Below, piece by piece: positions 22,801-33,575 of a stretch of 64,000 nucleotides of DNA. Position numbers and translations under genes: made by a program. A model generated the notes under the pieces. That model was given only the letters and a program-made list of their open reading frames with translations, was not told where the DNA came from and did no database searches. The stretch covers positions 1,996,759-2,060,758 of the forward strand of contig VUYV01000046.1 in assembly GCA_008711295.1 (NCBI GenBank), written 5' to 3'. This stretch comes from Anarhynchus alexandrinus (taxonomy: Eukaryota; Chordata; Aves; Charadriiformes; Charadriidae). How positions within the stretch are numbered: the stretch's first letter is position 1; each line of letters starts with the position of its first letter.

Positions 22801-23711
22801 AGCTTGTAAAAATCTGTATTTCGGGGTGAAATCCAGTTAAAAACAGCAGAGCCTAAGGTGTAAGTTCAGAGGGTTGAACAATGATCCCAAAATCCTCTTG
22901 TCAGCATCTTCTGGATAGAGGGCTCCCAGCACCCCCTACTCATCTGTACAGCCACACACACCCCTGGTGCTGGGACACAGGCTCCCTGCAAACTCAGCAC
23001 CATCCTGGGCCGAGGAGATCAGAACTGAGCAGGGTGGGAAAGCAAAGCTGATGTGCCCCCCTTCACAAGACCTGACCTGGTAGACCTGCTTACACCATAC
23101 CTGTAACACATTGTCTTCTATCTTTAGTAGCCTGTGGGAGGCTGTGGAGACCCCCTCTCCTTGAAAAGCCTTTGAAATGGTTGTCCTAAGCATTTTTTAG
23201 CTGAAAGCCTTAAGGATTAGAGAATGAAATAGAAGAGATGAGCTTTCTCAGCCTGAGGCTTCAAACCCACAATTTTCTCCTTCCAGGAAAATGCCTTGCT
23301 CTCTACATCGCATGCTGTGCTGAGTGGTTTGGGATAAACCTTGCATTTTTCATGTCTCCTACAAAAGCTATGCCAGCAAGGAATAAGAATTTGCTTTTAA
23401 ATATACCAGAGCAAGTGCAGCACAAGAAAGACAGTATCTCTGTGGTGCAGGGGTTCATATTCTCAGCAGGAGGCAGGAGGACTTCCAGATTTCAAAACTG
23501 ATTCTTTATTGTGTTTTCTGAATGTCAAAGGCACAAACTGACCTGAGGACAAGATCTGTTCAGGGTTCCCAGCTCCCAAGCTACCAGCTATGAGTCTGTC
23601 TTCTTGTCTCATTTACCATGTCCTTTATCTTGTCCTGTTTACCATGTGCTTTATCTACCCAGCCTTGCTGCTTCCATTGCAATCCCCTGGAACTGACCAA
23701 TGTGAATTCTT
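22465..23711. repeat. Gap-flanking duplicate block, left copy
   Basis: This 1247-bp block ends exactly at the N run and is almost identical to 24421-25668. It covers the right part of a CR1 copy plus about 0.9 kb of apparently unique sequence. I noticed only a few substitutions and one A insertion between the copies. Confidence 0.9.
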
Positions 23712-24420
23712 NNNNNNNNNNNNNNNNNNNNNNNNNNNNNNNNNNNNNNNNNNNNNNNNNNNNNNNNNNNNNNNNNNNNNNNNNNNNNNNNNNNNNNNNN
23801 NNNNNNNNNNNNNNNNNNNNNNNNNNNNNNNNNNNNNNNNNNNNNNNNNNNNNNNNNNNNNNNNNNNNNNNNNNNNNNNNNNNNNNNNNNNNNNNNNNNN
23901 NNNNNNNNNNNNNNNNNNNNNNNNNNNNNNNNNNNNNNNNNNNNNNNNNNNNNNNNNNNNNNNNNNNNNNNNNNNNNNNNNNNNNNNNNNNNNNNNNNNN
24001 NNNNNNNNNNNNNNNNNNNNNNNNNNNNNNNNNNNNNNNNNNNNNNNNNNNNNNNNNNNNNNNNNNNNNNNNNNNNNNNNNNNNNNNNNNNNNNNNNNNN
24101 NNNNNNNNNNNNNNNNNNNNNNNNNNNNNNNNNNNNNNNNNNNNNNNNNNNNNNNNNNNNNNNNNNNNNNNNNNNNNNNNNNNNNNNNNNNNNNNNNNNN
24201 NNNNNNNNNNNNNNNNNNNNNNNNNNNNNNNNNNNNNNNNNNNNNNNNNNNNNNNNNNNNNNNNNNNNNNNNNNNNNNNNNNNNNNNNNNNNNNNNNNNN
24301 NNNNNNNNNNNNNNNNNNNNNNNNNNNNNNNNNNNNNNNNNNNNNNNNNNNNNNNNNNNNNNNNNNNNNNNNNNNNNNNNNNNNNNNNNNNNNNNNNNNN
24401 NNNNNNNNNNNNNNNNNNNN
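23712..24420. other. Assembly gap (709 N)
   Basis: This is a run of N. Long open frames that cross it are artefacts. Confidence 1.
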
Positions 24421-24756
24421 CATGTCCTTCTTCTGTTGGGGACTCCAGAGCTGGATGCAATACTCAGGTGGGGTCTCACGAGAGTGGAGTAGAGGGTCAG
24501 AATCCCCTCCCTTGACCTGCTGGCTACACTTCTGATGCAGCCCAGGATGCGGTTGGCCTTCTGGGCTGCAAGCACATGTTGTAGGCTTGTGTCCAGCTTT
24601 TCATCCACCAGGATCCCCAAGTTCTTCTCAGCAGGGCTGCTCTCAATCCCTTCATCTCCCAGCCTGTATTGATACTGGGGGTTGCCTGGACCCAGGTGCA
24701 GGACCTTGTACTTGGCCGTGTTGAACCTCATAAGTTTCATATGGGCCCACTTCTTG
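24421..24756 (-). mobile_element. CR1 LINE fragment (second copy, truncated by the gap)
   Basis: This is the same CR1 ORF2 remnant as at 22465-22800 (landmarks [12 protein letters not shown] and [10 protein letters not shown] on the minus strand), cut by the N run. It is probably not a separate insertion. Confidence 0.85.
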
Positions 24757-25668
24757 AGCTTGTAAAAATCTGTATTTCGGGGTGAAATCCAGTTAAAAAA
24801 CAGCAGAGCCTAAGGTGTAAGTTCAGAGGGTTGAACAATGATCCCAAAATCCTCTTGTCAGCATCTTCTGGATAGAGGGCTCCCAGCACCCCCTACTCAT
24901 CTGTACAGCCACACACACCCCTGGTGCTGGGACACAGGCTCCCTGCAAACTCAGCACCATCCTGGGCCGAGGAGATCAGAACTGAGCAGGGTGGGAAAGC
25001 AAAGCTGATGTGCCCCCCTTCACAAGACCTGACCTGGTAGACCTGCTTACACCATACCTGTAACACATTGTCTTCTATCTTTAGTAGCCTGTGGGAGGCT
25101 GTGGAGACCCCCTCTCCTTGAAAAGCCTTTGAAATGGTTGTCCTAAGCATTTTTTAGCTGAAAGCCTTAAGGATTAGAGAATGAAATAGAAGAGATGAGC
25201 TTTCTCAGCCTGAGGCTTCAAACCCACAATTTTCTCCTTCCAGGAAAATGCCTTGCTCTCTACATCGCATGCTGTGCTGAGTGGTTTGGGATAAACCTTG
25301 CATTTTTCATGTCTCCTACAAAAGCTATGCCAGCAAGGAATAAGAATTTGCTTTTAAATATACCAGAGCAAGTGCAGCACAAGAAAGACAGTATCTCTGT
25401 GGTGCAGGGGTTCATATTCTCAGCAGGAGGCAGGAGGACTTCCAGATTTCAAAACTGATTCTTTATTGTGTTTTCTGAATGTCAAAGGCACAAACTGACC
25501 TGAGGACAAGATCTGTTCAGGGTTCCCAGCTCCCAAGCTACCAGCTATGAGTCTGTCTTCTTGTCTCATTTACCATGTCCTTTATCTTGTCCTGTTTACC
25601 ATGCGCTTTATCTACCCAGCCTTGCTGCTTCCATTGCAATCCCCTGGAACTGACCAATGTGAATTCTT
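24421..25668. repeat. Gap-flanking duplicate block, right copy
   Basis: The block begins at the first base after the N run and repeats 22465-23711. Small differences include an extra A in a poly-A run near 24795, changes near 24663-24697 inside the CR1 part, and acc atg tgc versus acc atg cgc near the end. Beyond 25668 the sequence continues into new DNA, while the left copy stops at the gap. Confidence 0.9.
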
Positions 25669-26089
25669 CAGGCAATGGCACCCTAAGTCCTCCCAGTAGG
25701 AAAGACCTACATGCAAACAAGGATCTGAACCAACCTGCTGAAAAGGAGAGGCACTGCACTGCTGTTTCACTTTCTGAACACCAACAGATATTTGCCACCA
25801 GCTCACTGGCTGCAACCATGAGAGTCAACGTCATAGCCCAGGAGCTGAGTATTGTGTACACTGCCGAGATTGAAGGGAAACACCTGATCAAGTGAGAACG
25901 CCAAATGTTTACTCAGTGGGAGGTATCTGAGCAACCCAAACACTGTTCATGTGCGTTGGTAACGTGCCTTGCAGAGAAGAATGCTGACGGAGGGCCTCAA
26001 TCCACCAAGAACCTCAGAGATTGCCTGTGGAGCGTGCAACAAAACATCAGTGGCTGTATCAGTTCAACCAGTCACGGTTCTGTGGGACA
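25669..26089 (+). other. Upstream region of the LRR gene
   Basis: This 0.4-kb stretch probably contains the 5' untranslated region or promoter of the LRR gene. A short open frame is present, but I see no TATA box or CpG-rich promoter. A possible splice acceptor (ccttgcag, ending at 25974) lies 115 bp before the ATG. Confidence 0.35.
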
Positions 26090-26890
26090 ATGGATGCAGC
26101 CACCTCCTCTGGATGTGCCTTTTCAGGCCCCGATCCACTCTGGAGGTACCTCACAGAGCATGATCCAATGTACGAAGGGAAGAAGAAACTCAAGATCTCA
26201 GGCAGAGAGCTGGCGTCAGTTCCTGCGCAGGTCTTTGGCTTGGACCAGCTGCAAGTCCTGGAGATGAGCCCAGAAAGAGAGAGCTGCTTGAGGTACCGGA
26301 TGGAGCTGATCCCCCGAGAGATCAGTCACCTGAGGAACCTAACCTGCCTCTACGTGGACTCCAACAACTTGAAGAAAATCCCTGCTGAAATTGGCACTTT
26401 GCGTCACTTGGAGAGGCTCACTCTGAGCAACAACAGCCTGAGCTCGCTGCCCCCAGAAATGGGGGCACTTCAAAGGCTGCACAGCCTCCACCTGGCCAAC
26501 AACAGCCTCACCGAGCTGCCTGCACCCCTCTGCCAGCTGAGGAGCCTCACCTTTCTGGATGTGAGTGACAACAAAATAGGCACAATCCCCTCCAGCATTC
26601 GGCATCTGGAGAAACTGGAAACGTTGCTACTGCTCTTCAACTCACTGGAGAGGCTGCCCGAGGATGTCTGTCTGTTAAGGAATCTGCACACGCTTTGGTT
26701 GGGAAACAACCATCTACGGTCCCTTCCAGCAAGCTTTGGGGAGCTGGTGAACCTGGACTGGGGATACAATTACTGTTCCTGCAATTTTGAGGGGAATCCA
26801 CTGGAAAGTCCCCCCCCTGAAGTCTGCAGCAGAGGCCCTGAAGAGATCAGAGACTATTTCTTGTCATTTCATAGGGCACAGAGAGACTAG
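26090..26890 (+). CDS. Leucine-rich-repeat protein, intronless, family not recognised
   Basis: The open frame of 266 codons starts at the first in-frame ATG (26090), which has A at -3 and G at +4. The frame is also open, without an ATG, back to a stop at 25985-25987. Residues about 34-235 form seven to eight 23-residue leucine-rich repeats of the SHOC2-like type: LxxLxLxxNxLxxLPxExxxLxx. Clear units are LTCLYVDSNNLKKIP, LERLTLSNNSLSSLP, LHSLHLANNSLTELP, LTFLDVSDNKIGTIP and LHTLWLGNNHLRSLP. A closing cap reads GNPLESPPPEVCSRG, then EEIRDYFLSFH. No signal peptide or membrane segment is visible, so a cytosolic scaffold or adaptor is likely (inference). The long regular repeat pattern makes chance unlikely. 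No poly-A tract follows the stop, so a recent retrocopy is not obvious. A splice acceptor-like ccttgcag at 25974 could mark a preceding untranslated exon. I cannot give a gene name. Confidence 0.75.
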   Translation: MDAATSSGCAFSGPDPLWRYLTEHDPMYEGKKKLKISGRELASVPAQVFGLDQLQVLEMSPERESCLRYRMELIPREISHLRNLTCLYVDSNNLKKIPAEIGTLRHLERLTLSNNSLSSLPPEMGALQRLHSLHLANNSLTELPAPLCQLRSLTFLDVSDNKIGTIPSSIRHLEKLETLLLLFNSLERLPEDVCLLRNLHTLWLGNNHLRSLPASFGELVNLDWGYNYCSCNFEGNPLESPPPEVCSRGPEEIRDYFLSFHRAQRD

Positions 26891-28516
26891 ACAACTGGTG
26901 TCAGTCCTCCTGAAGTGACTGAGATGGACTTATTCTGTGCAAATTAACCGCACAAGCAAAATGGGTTTCAGCTGGAAAAGACTGGTAAAATCACTCTGTG
27001 GGGCTCAAAAGCTTCCTCTCTGCTGTAAGGTGATTTCTCTGGCACTCTTTTTTTTTGGCTTTGGTACTGAACGGCGGTGTATACCTTTAATTCAGGGACA
27101 ATGACAATCTTCTTTGTTATTTATAGTTGCGTAGATCTATCTCGGGAAATGCTGCGACCAAACATTCAGTCTGAGAAAATATAACAAGAGAGAGTCTGAG
27201 AGGGTAGAGTCAGGTAAACAACTGGTGGTATGTAAGTACCAATAATCCGTACTGTTTGTTTGCACACTGGGTCGGTGCTTGAGTCTGGACTTGAAGTAGG
27301 TTCAGGCTGAGGTTTCTGGAAGCGTTTAAGGCCATAAAGATTTGTGGATTTGTCTTTGCTTCAGGTAGCCCAGAATCTCATTACTTTCCATGGTATTTTG
27401 CATCCAACACACAGGTTGAATCAGCTCACGTTTCTGTCTGGCTCTGGTTAAGAACCAACCTGTGTCCAGGTCCCACAAGGTACCACACAGGTGGTATCTC
27501 CATTGTTTTGGCAGGACATAGTGTATTTCTGACCCTGCTTCTCCTGAAAAGCAGTTTCAGCACAGGGCTGTCACACTTTCTGGAGGCAGCATGGGCTTGG
27601 AGTCAATGTGCCAGTCCTTCCAGAGGAGACCTCAGTGATAGTGCTCCATGGAGCTTGGGGGTGCACACGGGTAACCCAGATTTAGAGCATGCGGCACTAG
27701 CAAAAATGTTTCCACTTCTACCGAGGCTGGGAAAGTGTTCCAAGATATTAAAATATAAGTATGCAAACTTCCTGCAAGGGAACATTTCTGAGAATTCCTG
27801 TCTATAATCATAAAAGGCTTCATCAGTGTTACATTATGGAAATTTGCTGAGACTCCTTTCTGTTTCATTTTGCTCTCTCTTCCCCTTACCCTCTCATCAG
27901 CATTTTCCCCTCACCTCTCCTTAGCTTTGCTCTTTGTGTTTTCTCTGTAGCTACTCCCTCTGACATTATCTTTGTGTTTCATTATTTTCTCATCAAAAGT
28001 CTCTCGTTCCCTTATAAGTGCTTTTCTTTGCCCTCTGTCTCCTTTGTTTCCCTTTTCTCCTTTGGCCAACGTACAAAGCTGCAGCTTTGTGTCTTTCCTG
28101 GAAAGAAGGGCTGAGTCAGGCCTGCTGGGAGATGAACATGTGCTTCCAGGGTTCATAGAGAAAGGGAGAGAGAAAGGCTTTGAGACATTGATACATGGAC
28201 CATTAAGTCTCTTGTTCCGTCATTTTCTTCTCATAGCAAACATCAGCACAAGGAGAATAAGACATCTGAATCAAACTGAAATTTTACTGGGTGACAAAAG
28301 CACAACTCCTGATATTCTTAGCATGTACAGATTTTTACACTGCTCTGACACTGAGTCTGCCCCTGACCTCTATGAAGCTTTCAGACCAGCCATCACCTTT
28401 TGGTGGCACAGTAAACAGATTCAGTATAGGAGCAGTATATCACACAGTGATAAATCAATGCCTGGCAATAATGGGCGTGCAATAACATCAAACCAGTTTA
28501 CTCATTTTTCCTGCAG
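26891..28516. other. Region downstream of the LRR gene
   Basis: It presumably starts with the 3' untranslated region of the LRR gene. No strong AATAAA was identified close by. Open frames here lack protein-like features, and pyrimidine-rich sequence lies near 27865-28065. Confidence 0.5.
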
Positions 28517-29063
28517 CTGATTATTTCCTCCCACCTGGAGTACTGCATCCAGCTCTGGAGTCCCCAACAGAAGAAGGACATGGACCTGCTGGAGCGTGTC
28601 CAGAGGAGGGCTACAAAGACGATCCGAGGGCTGGAGCACCTCTCCTATGAGGGAGGCTGAAAGAGTTGGAGCTGTTCAGCCTGGAGAAGAGAAGGCTCTG
28701 GGGAGATCTTATTGCATCCTTCCAGTACCTAAAGGGGGCCTACAGGAGAGCTAGGGAAGGACTTTTTACTAGGGCATGTAGCGACAGGATGAGGGGGAAC
28801 GGCTTCAAACTGGAAGAGGGCAGGTTTAGACTGAACATTAGGAAGAAGTTTTTCACTTTGAGGGTGGTGAGGCACTGGAACAGGTTGCCCCGAGAGGTTG
28901 TTGAGTCCCCATCCCTGGAGGTGTTCAAGGCCAGGCTGGACGTGGCCTTGGGCAACCTGGTCTAGTGGGAGGTGTCCCTGCCTATGGCAGGGGGGTTGGA
29001 ACTCGATGATCTTCAAGGTCCTTTCCAACCTAAACCATTCTATGATTCTATGATTCTATGATT
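28517..29063 (+). mobile_element. CR1 LINE 3' fragment
   Basis: The sequence runs in sense from the CR1 ORF2 C-terminal part ([13 protein letters not shown], then [20 protein letters not shown]) to the 3' end ccattctatgattctatgattctatgatt. The open frame ends with [14 protein letters not shown], the normal CR1 C-terminus. A frame break between the 5' portion and FSLEKRR marks it as defective. Confidence 0.92.
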
Positions 29064-32000
29064 TCCAAGATGTGGGACATAGGAAAGAAAGGAGTAAAGG
29101 GACATTGCCTTGCTCACTGGGCTCTTTCTGTGGCAGCATGGACAATCAGAGGTGAAAGAGAAGGACATGAATTGCCAGTCCTTTGCACTTGATGGTTTTT
29201 CAGAGACTTGCAGCATGATATGGGATGGTGTGTGAAGTAGCTCCTGAAGCTGGTGTTAGGTCAGACAGACGGTTCCTTCAGACAGAAGTTGAAGGACTGG
29301 CATTTTATTCTTATTTCTGCCAGTGTTTCGTTGTCTGGAATCAAACAGGTCTGCTGTCTTATTTCCCCATTCCTCCCGCCCCATTCAAAATGTGCAGTCA
29401 TCCTGCCTTTCTAAAGCTTGTCTAGTACAGGACATAAGTATAAAGACAGTACTAGTAGTGGGGCACAAGTGAAAACAAGGTTATCCCCCTGTTTTGGGAC
29501 ATGTGTGGGACTGAAATTCTAGTAGTTATGGTCTTTTTTAGGGGCTTTTGTCTACCACACAGAATCCGTCCAGGCCATCATCTTAGATGAGTGGTAAGAG
29601 GGACAATTTCTTATGTCTGCTCAGATCCTGCCTCGCTTTTTCTCTTCTCCACTGCATAGGGTTTGGGCTTGAGGATCCATTTCCAATTTTGGCAGCCTTT
29701 CCCTTCTCCTTTTTGGCCAGTCGTTCCCAAAAGGCAAGTTGACTTTAGCTTTTTGGGGGGAGTTTGCAGCACCATAATGAAAGTTGGTTTTGGCCGGCCA
29801 GGTTTCATACATTAGTGTGTCCCATAAGTTTCTCACTGAGGAGAAAAGCTGTTTTCAAGGCCAGTCAGTACTTAGTTTAAGTAGTCCCCTCTCAAAAAAA
29901 CACAGACATAATTTCTGAAGCCTAACTGTATCCATTAATAATATGCCTGTCATTCCTGGGAGTGAATGGAGCTAAAAAGGGTGTTAAAGCCAGCAAGAAA
30001 ATGTCATCTTTAATAAATAGTGCCAATATCTTTGCTGTAATTCTCCAGTCTGTTGGGATCAAGAGAAACTCTGAGAAATTAATGCAAGTGAGGGCACTTT
30101 GACCATACTATCAAGCTGCTTGAGCAGACTGAATATGTTATTCAGCTAGAAGAAATTCTGTCCTGACCCCACGCTGTCTGTCACCTCTTCCTCTCCCTTT
30201 TGTCCTGCTAGCTTCCAAAATCCCACTTCCCAGAGTGGAAGCCCCAACAGTGCATATGCGCTGCAGTATTCTGGCATCTGTGTTAGCGGCAGAGTTACGC
30301 AGAGCAATAACTGGATCTTGGGGTTGTCATTAAGATGGCATTGAAATCTAATCTCAAACTGCTTATCCTGTGTTTGTTGTAGTCTGTATTGTTGCTAAGC
30401 ACCCTCCTTTGCCTGTGCTCATTAAAACTTCAAGCGCTAATATCAGAGAACGGCAAACTGCTAGGATATAGGCCCCTGGCGAAAAGACCTAGATATAATC
30501 CATCAGGGGGTGAGGGGAGGAGGGAGAGGGGTGGATTGTTAAAGCTGACGTTCAGCATTGATGGGAGTTGTGCATACATTTCCCTTCACCCCATAGCGTA
30601 CTGCAAACAGACTGGCATAGGAGAAAAGCATTGTCCCCTGGAATTGCATAGGACTTTCATTAGAAAACTTTGAACTCTTGCAGCGGAACGGTAATGAAAT
30701 GTAAAAGCAGTGAGCGAAAAAAGCTCCAAACAGAAATTCAGTACAACAATGTATATAAGGCAGAGGGCTCTTTAATTTAAAATACAAATGCATAACACTT
30801 CACAGGCTGGTAGCTCAAGCCAGACAAGTTCTGACTGCAGATAAGCTGCGTATTTTTAATGCCGGAAAGTTCACCTGAGGATATGACAGATTCTTCACCA
30901 CCCAAAGTCTGTAAAACCCACAGTCTAGCTCACCTGAAGGTATGAATGTGACACTCCACCTTGTTTTATGCAAAGTGAAAGTTACAAAGCCTCCTTCTGT
31001 CTTCAAAACTATATGGCTACAATCTATGGCTACCATAAACCTAAAAGATTCGATCCCAGCATTTACTTACTTCTGCCTCAGTTTGCCTTTGCATGAAATT
31101 GAGATTTTTAGTTTTCAGTGGCTACAAGCAACACTTAAATAATTGAAGGTCACCAAGCCAGGAGCACTGATCAGAGGGCTCTCATGTTCGGTGGTGGAGT
31201 CTCTGAGTTGGTAAAACAAAAAGGAAGTGCCAGTTGCTGTTCTCCTCATGCCTTTTGGTGTCAGCAGAAAATTTCCAGGCTCACTAACAGAAGACTGGTC
31301 CTGAATTCACTTTGAGTGGAGTTTAGCACCCACCAGTTTTCCAAGTCTTTGAAAAGTCGTGTGGTTGATCAATCAATTATTTTACATATTAGCAGACATC
31401 AAAGGAACCATAATTTTGCAGACCACCGGAAAACAAAAGACACTGCAGATAGTGTCCTACAAACATATTTGATATTTGAAAGGTCAGTGCTACTTTTTGA
31501 ACATGCAGTTGTTGGGGATCTGTTCCCTGATGCTTTCTATGTGTTCCCTAGTCCAGGAGTGTGTCCATCCAAAAGACCATCATCACCGAGAAAGGCCACA
31601 GTTCCTGCTAGCTGGATGGATCCCAATTCTACCTGCCTTTCTGTCATCCTCTGTGGTCTGTAGCCTCATCTTAGAACTTGACAGTCCAACTTCAGAAATG
31701 ATGATTTTCTGGTGATGCAACACTGAGTCAGTGCAAGACGTTCAGGTCTGACATGAATCCATGGGATCAATAGGTTTAATTATCATTGATTGCATACAAT
31801 CAGTCACTGTCAGAGGCACCAGATTCAACTGAAGACATTTCCCTACACTTGGGCAATGGTACCACAGGAGAAACAAAGCAATCTATCATGAGCAAGTGCC
31901 ATATCGTTCAGCACATCAAATTGCAATGAAAGCCTAAGTAGCATATCTAATGAAGATCACTCTGAGCCATACAAATAAAGGTTTTTAACTCCCCAGAGTG

Positions 32001-33004
32001 TTCTGCCCATGAACGAAAAGACAGGTAGTAAATGGTGCTTAAATAAATACTACATCCAAGCCATAGATTTCTTATGTGTGTTAAAGATCTCAGTGGTCAT
32101 CAAGAAGCTTTTTATTTTTTCTGCCACCCCAGGGAAACTACAAAATGTGTTGCCATTCCCACTGCCATACAAACAAACTTTCCTTGAACAGTTCAGACAG
32201 CAAGAAAATAGCAAGAGGGGAAGAGACTGATGCCATGAGCAAAGCCCAGATGGAATAGCACACCCTGAGTCTTTGTACTGAAACTCACTGGATTTTGCCA
32301 GACTTAAGTGTCTGACAGAGCCAGCCTGGGGCTCACTGCTACCGAGACTCCCAGAGTGATCCCACATCCAGTCATTTGGTGCATGAACATTATGAGGACT
32401 TGCATTCAGTAAGATGGAGTGACTCTCACATCAAAGGTATTGGTTCAGCTGGGGTCAGACCATTAGCACAAAGTTATGTCGAAAGAGAAATCTTTCCAGT
32501 ACTTTGCAGGTCTCACTGATGAAAAGTTAAAACTGGAACTTCTTCTTGTAATGCAAGCTGGTTTTGTTTGGGTTTTTTTTTTTTTTTTTTTTTTTTTNTT
32601 TTTTCTTTTCCTTTCCCCTGGAGACTTGGAAAACAGATTATTCTTTTCTTGCTTGCAACAAGCCTTTTTTGTACATGAAGCTCATTGAAGACCTTCTTAT
32701 GAGACTTATTAAAGTTAAACAAGCACCGAGCCTATCAGTCTTTCTGCTCTGGCCATGTTTTCCACATCTCTGGTATTGCTTTTCTCCTCTGGACCATTGC
32801 TACACATCTTTACTGAGCAGTCACATTTGAAACTGAATACAATACGGCATCCGAAGTCTTTCTAGTGCCAAAGAAAGGACTGCTGCACATCTTGAAAGTT
32901 ATAAATCTGTTTGTTCACCTTGTATGGTGGTGATTTCTCTTTTTTCACAAGCAGTTCAGCTTATCATCTACTGAGATACCACGCTTCTCTACAGAGCTGC
33001 TACT
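29064..33004. other. Intergenic region without recognised genes
   Basis: No coding region or RNA gene was recognised. A long T tract with one ambiguous base (32572-32604, N at 32598) may be the tail of an old insertion or simple sequence. Confidence 0.55.
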
Positions 33005-33575
33005 GGCAAATTTTGGTATTGGTGTATTTGTATAAGCTGAAGTTTGTAACCTTGCACTTGTCCCTGCTGAATTTCAGCTTCCCCCCTCCCATCCCAGACA
33101 GGTTATACAATTCTTCAAAATCATTCTGAATTCAAATCCTGTCCTCCTGTGCTTACAAAGCCTCCGAGCTTTATGCCATCTGAAAATTTAATAACCATAC
33201 TCTCTCTTCTATCGTCTAATTCATTAATGAAAACACATGCCAGGATTGGATGCAGAACAGACCTGGCTGAATTCCACTCTCTGCATCCCTCCACTCTGAC
33301 AAAGCACCACCGATAACCTTTCTGATACGTTATCAAACCAGCTTTGCACCCAATCGATCATTGTCTCATCTAGCCCATGCTGCTGCGGCTTGCTTACGAG
33401 AATGTCCTGTGCAACCGTTTTGAAAACCTTAGTAACGGTAAGATTTGTGACAGCTACTTTCCCTTTATTCTTAAAGCCTGTTACATTGCTAAAAGTGGAG
33501 ATTAGATCAGTTCAACACAATTTATTCTTGACAAATCCACATGGGCTACTTGTCCTTGCTGCCACATGGAGCAGC
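33005..33575 (-). mobile_element. Old CR1-like LINE remnant with reverse transcriptase motif
   Basis: On the minus strand, 33121-33336 translates to a piece of CR1-type reverse transcriptase: SARSVLHPILACVFINELDD followed by KFSDGIKLGG and STGGQDLN. The usual catalytic pattern in the family is FADD; here it is FSDG, so the copy is inactive. The flanking sequence also resembles the amniote-wide CR1 consensus (gcttacgagaatgtcctgtg, aatccacatgggcta). It is much more diverged than the other CR1 copies, so it is an older insertion. Confidence 0.75.

Noticed and set aside
23581..24740. Several 270-360-codon open frames crossing 23.6-24.7 kb on both strands
   Set aside because: They exist only because N bases are read as open codons; the real sequence on each side is CR1 or non-coding.
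25829..25883. Possible short coding exon starting ATG at 25829 and ending at a gtgaga donor
   Set aside because: Its phase does not join the LRR frame through the visible acceptors, and joining to the 25974 acceptor meets an early stop.
26021..26089. Upstream extension of the LRR protein from a TTG codon
   Set aside because: Initiation at TTG is not expected in a vertebrate gene, and the ATG at 26090 has a good context.
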